Positions 25,374 to 27,015 of a stretch of 27,015 nucleotides of DNA are shown here, in pieces; position 1 is the first letter of the stretch, and every line of letters begins with the position of its first letter. Origin of the DNA: M30B19 sp041688615 (GTDB lineage: Bacteria > Planctomycetota > Planctomycetia > Pirellulales > Pirellulaceae); NCBI GenBank assembly GCA_041688615.1, contig JBDNHU010000477.1, forward strand, positions 1 to 27,015, read 5' to 3'. Both the position numbers and the translations under genes were made by a program. The notes below the pieces were generated by a model. That model ran no database searches. It saw nothing but the letters and a program-made list of their open reading frames with translations, and was not told the DNA's origin.

Positions 25374-27015
25374 TTAGCAGAAGTCACGTGATTTCACTTT
25401 GTGCCCGTGAAGGATGTGCGAAAAGTCGGAAACTTGCTGCACGATAACGTGTACGATTTTTCCTTCCCGTTGAACCTTTCCTTCAACAAGCCACGATGGT
25501 GAACAGCGGCAGACTTCGTAAAACAGCTTCCAAGTTTTAGGATGCAGGATTAGATTCGCTTGTCCGGTTTCATCTTCCAGCGTCACAAAGGTAATACCCT
25601 TGGCGGTTCCTGGTCTTTGCCGCATGATGACGATGCCCGCGATTTGAATGATTTTTTGATTGGGGTAGTCAGCCAATTCGCTGCAGCACTTGACGGCCAA
25701 TTCATCTAAATACTTACGATAAAACGTCAACGGGTGCCCCTTTAGCGACAGTCCCGTACGGGCGTAGTCCTGAATGACCTCCATCGGAAGAGGTAATTTC
25801 GGAAGATCAACTTCAAATTCGGTAAGGTCCTGCTGGGCAAATAGTGGTTGTTTCTGCGGGTCGATCGCAGCGGGCATGGATCGCCACAAAGCTTGCCGGC
25901 GACTGAGGCCAAAGGATGAAAAGCAGTCGCCAATCGCCAAGGTCTTAAGGTCAAGTCTGGCCAAGCGAGTCCGATTGACGAAATCCTCGTAGGACTGAAA
26001 CGGCGCCTTGGATCGTGCGTCCATGATTTGTTTGATTTGGGTTTCAGCAATTCCTTTTAGGAGGCGAAAACCTAAACGCACGGTCGTGTGGTCCTCAAGC
26101 GTACTTTCCCAATCACTTAGGCATACGTCGATCGATCGTACTTCCACTCCATGCAGTTTGGCGTCCTGAATCAATTGTGCAGGCCCATAAAAGCCCATCG
26201 GTTGACTATTCAAAAGGGCGGCGAGATAAACTGCCGGGTAATGACACTTTAGATAGGCCGTCGCGTACGCCAATAAAGCGAATGATGTTGCGTGACTTTC
26301 AGGGAAACCATATTCACCGAACCCTTTGATTTGATTAAAAACTTGCCTGGCGAAATCTGCCGACAGGCCATTCTTGGTCATCCCTTGAACCAAACGAACT
26401 TCAAAATGAGTCAAATCACCGTCACGGCGCCAAGCGCCCATCGCCTTTCGTAGTGCGTCGGCCTCACCCGGAGTGAAGTCAGCCAATTCAATCGCCATTC
26501 GCATCACTTGTTCTTGGAAAATGGGAACGCCATGAGTCCTTCCAAGGATTCGCTCAATGATGGGGCTGGGATAGGTAACTTGTTCTATGCCGGCTCGGCG
26601 GCGTAGCAAGGGGTGGACCATTTGACCTTGAATCGGGCCGGGCCGGATCAAGGCAATTTCAATCACCAGGTCATAGAAACAACGCGGTAATAATCTGGGA
26701 AGTGTCGCCATCTGGGCACGCGATTCAATTTGAAAAACGCCCACAGTGTCGGCTTCGCAAATCATGTCGTACGTCGCGGTATCGTCCGGCGGAACCGAGG
26801 CCAAGTCCCAATCCAGGTCATAATGTTGGCGTAGTAGATCGAACGACTTATGAATGGCAGTCATGATGCCAAGTCCCAAGCAGTCCACTTTTAGGATGCC
26901 AAGTTCGTCCAAATCGTACTTGTCCCATTGGATGACGCTACGATCGGGCATCGATGCGTTTTCGATCGGAACGATTTCATCTAATGGCGAATGGCATAGG
27001 ACCATTCCACCAGGA
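25374..27015 (-). CDS. dnaE2: error-prone DNA polymerase DnaE2 (ImuC), C-terminal half
   Basis: The frame is open to the right edge, so the N-terminal PHP domain and most of the palm are missing. What remains is about 546 residues of a C-family polymerase. The first visible part, PGGMVLCHSPLDEIVPIE, is followed by KYDLDELGILKVDCLGLG, whose Asp in VDCLGLG is the third catalytic aspartate of the palm. A fingers part reads TVGVFQIESRAQM and IRPGPIQGQMVHPLLRRR, then GFGEYGFPESHATSFALLAYATAYLK. The tail contains a helix-hairpin-helix part and an OB fold (AGIVIMRQRPGTAKGITFVTLEDE) and ends SRDFC, the ending usual for DnaE2 and not for replicative DnaE1. DnaE2 is induced by SOS damage and works with ImuA/ImuB in mutagenic lesion bypass; those genes would be upstream, beyond the edge. 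Confidence 0.95.
   Translation of the reverse strand, partial: PGGMVLCHSPLDEIVPIENASMPDRSVIQWDKYDLDELGILKVDCLGLGIMTAIHKSFDLLRQHYDLDWDLASVPPDDTATYDMICEADTVGVFQIESRAQMATLPRLLPRCFYDLVIEIALIRPGPIQGQMVHPLLRRRAGIEQVTYPSPIIERILGRTHGVPIFQEQVMRMAIELADFTPGEADALRKAMGAWRRDGDLTHFEVRLVQGMTKNGLSADFARQVFNQIKGFGEYGFPESHATSFALLAYATAYLKCHYPAVYLAALLNSQPMGFYGPAQLIQDAKLHGVEVRSIDVCLSDWESTLEDHTTVRLGFRLLKGIAETQIKQIMDARSKAPFQSYEDFVNRTRLARLDLKTLAIGDCFSSFGLSRRQALWRSMPAAIDPQKQPLFAQQDLTEFEVDLPKLPLPMEVIQDYARTGLSLKGHPLTFYRKYLDELAVKCCSELADYPNQKIIQIAGIVIMRQRPGTAKGITFVTLEDETGQANLILHPKTWKLFYEVCRCSPSWLVEGKVQREGKIVHVIVQQVSDFSHILHGHKVKSRDFC

Noticed and set aside
1..27015. CRISPR array, transposase, tRNA or rRNA genes
   Set aside because: The tandem arrays have no spacers, no transposase motif was recognised in any frame, and no cloverleaf or rRNA-like segment was noticed by eye.

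Overview
The window most likely comes from a marine-type planctomycete of the Pirellulaceae (Rhodopirellula/Rubripirellula-like). This is inferred from gene content, not from a marker gene. The pointers are a DUF1553 (PSD1-type) protein, a DUF1559 prepilin-like protein, a SASA-type carbohydrate esterase, a lipoprotein TolC-like efflux protein, an OleC/OleD pair and a DnaE2 polymerase. Base composition is moderate, about half GC by eye. Several genes start with GTG or TTG, with Shine-Dalgarno sequences that fit.

Layout. (1) 1-2447, plus strand: the 3' end of a DUF1553 gene, then a secreted SASA-domain esterase. (2) 2448-4683: a bidirectional terminator hairpin, then a minus-strand TolC-family outer-membrane lipoprotein. 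(3) 5352-18731: a two-armed glycan-assembly locus. The minus arm, read from 10573 down to 5352, holds a GT-B-like protein, a GT8 enzyme (ATGA-coupled to it), a GT-A-like transferase and a membrane GT2. The plus arm, 12412 to 18731, holds a KpsF/KdsD-type sugar-phosphate isomerase, a second GT-B-like protein fused to a long coiled coil, a sulfotransferase, a GT4 and a GT2 (ATGA-coupled to the GT4). A DUF1559 prepilin-like gene sits between the arms. The GT-B-like proteins of the two arms are clear paralogues, which ties the arms together. A sulfated surface or extracellular glycan is the reasonable inference, but no flippase, polymerase or ABC exporter is visible. (4) 19030-20526: a minus-strand prepilin-peptidase homologue that keeps the zinc cysteines but seems to lack the second catalytic aspartate motif. 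(5) 20900-24542, plus strand: an Arg-type cysteine dioxygenase, then oleC (beta-lactone synthetase type) and oleD (NAD(P)-dependent reductase type). These are the middle and late enzymes of head-to-head long-chain olefin synthesis. OleA and OleB are not in the window. (6) 24752-25321: a dCTP deaminase of the type resembling bifunctional dCTP deaminase/dUTPase. (7) 25374-27015, minus strand: the C-terminal half of the error-prone polymerase DnaE2, cut by the window edge.

A recurrent non-coding theme is short direct tandem arrays lying in gaps between genes. They are 11 bp x4 (1330), 16 bp x2.5 (2679), 13 bp x6 (5165), 14 bp x7 (13525) and a degenerate 18 bp array (24614). The most interesting items are the paralogous GT-B pair with its coiled-coil extension, the CDO-OleC-OleD grouping without OleA/OleB, and the prepilin-peptidase homologue with its insertion and lost motif.
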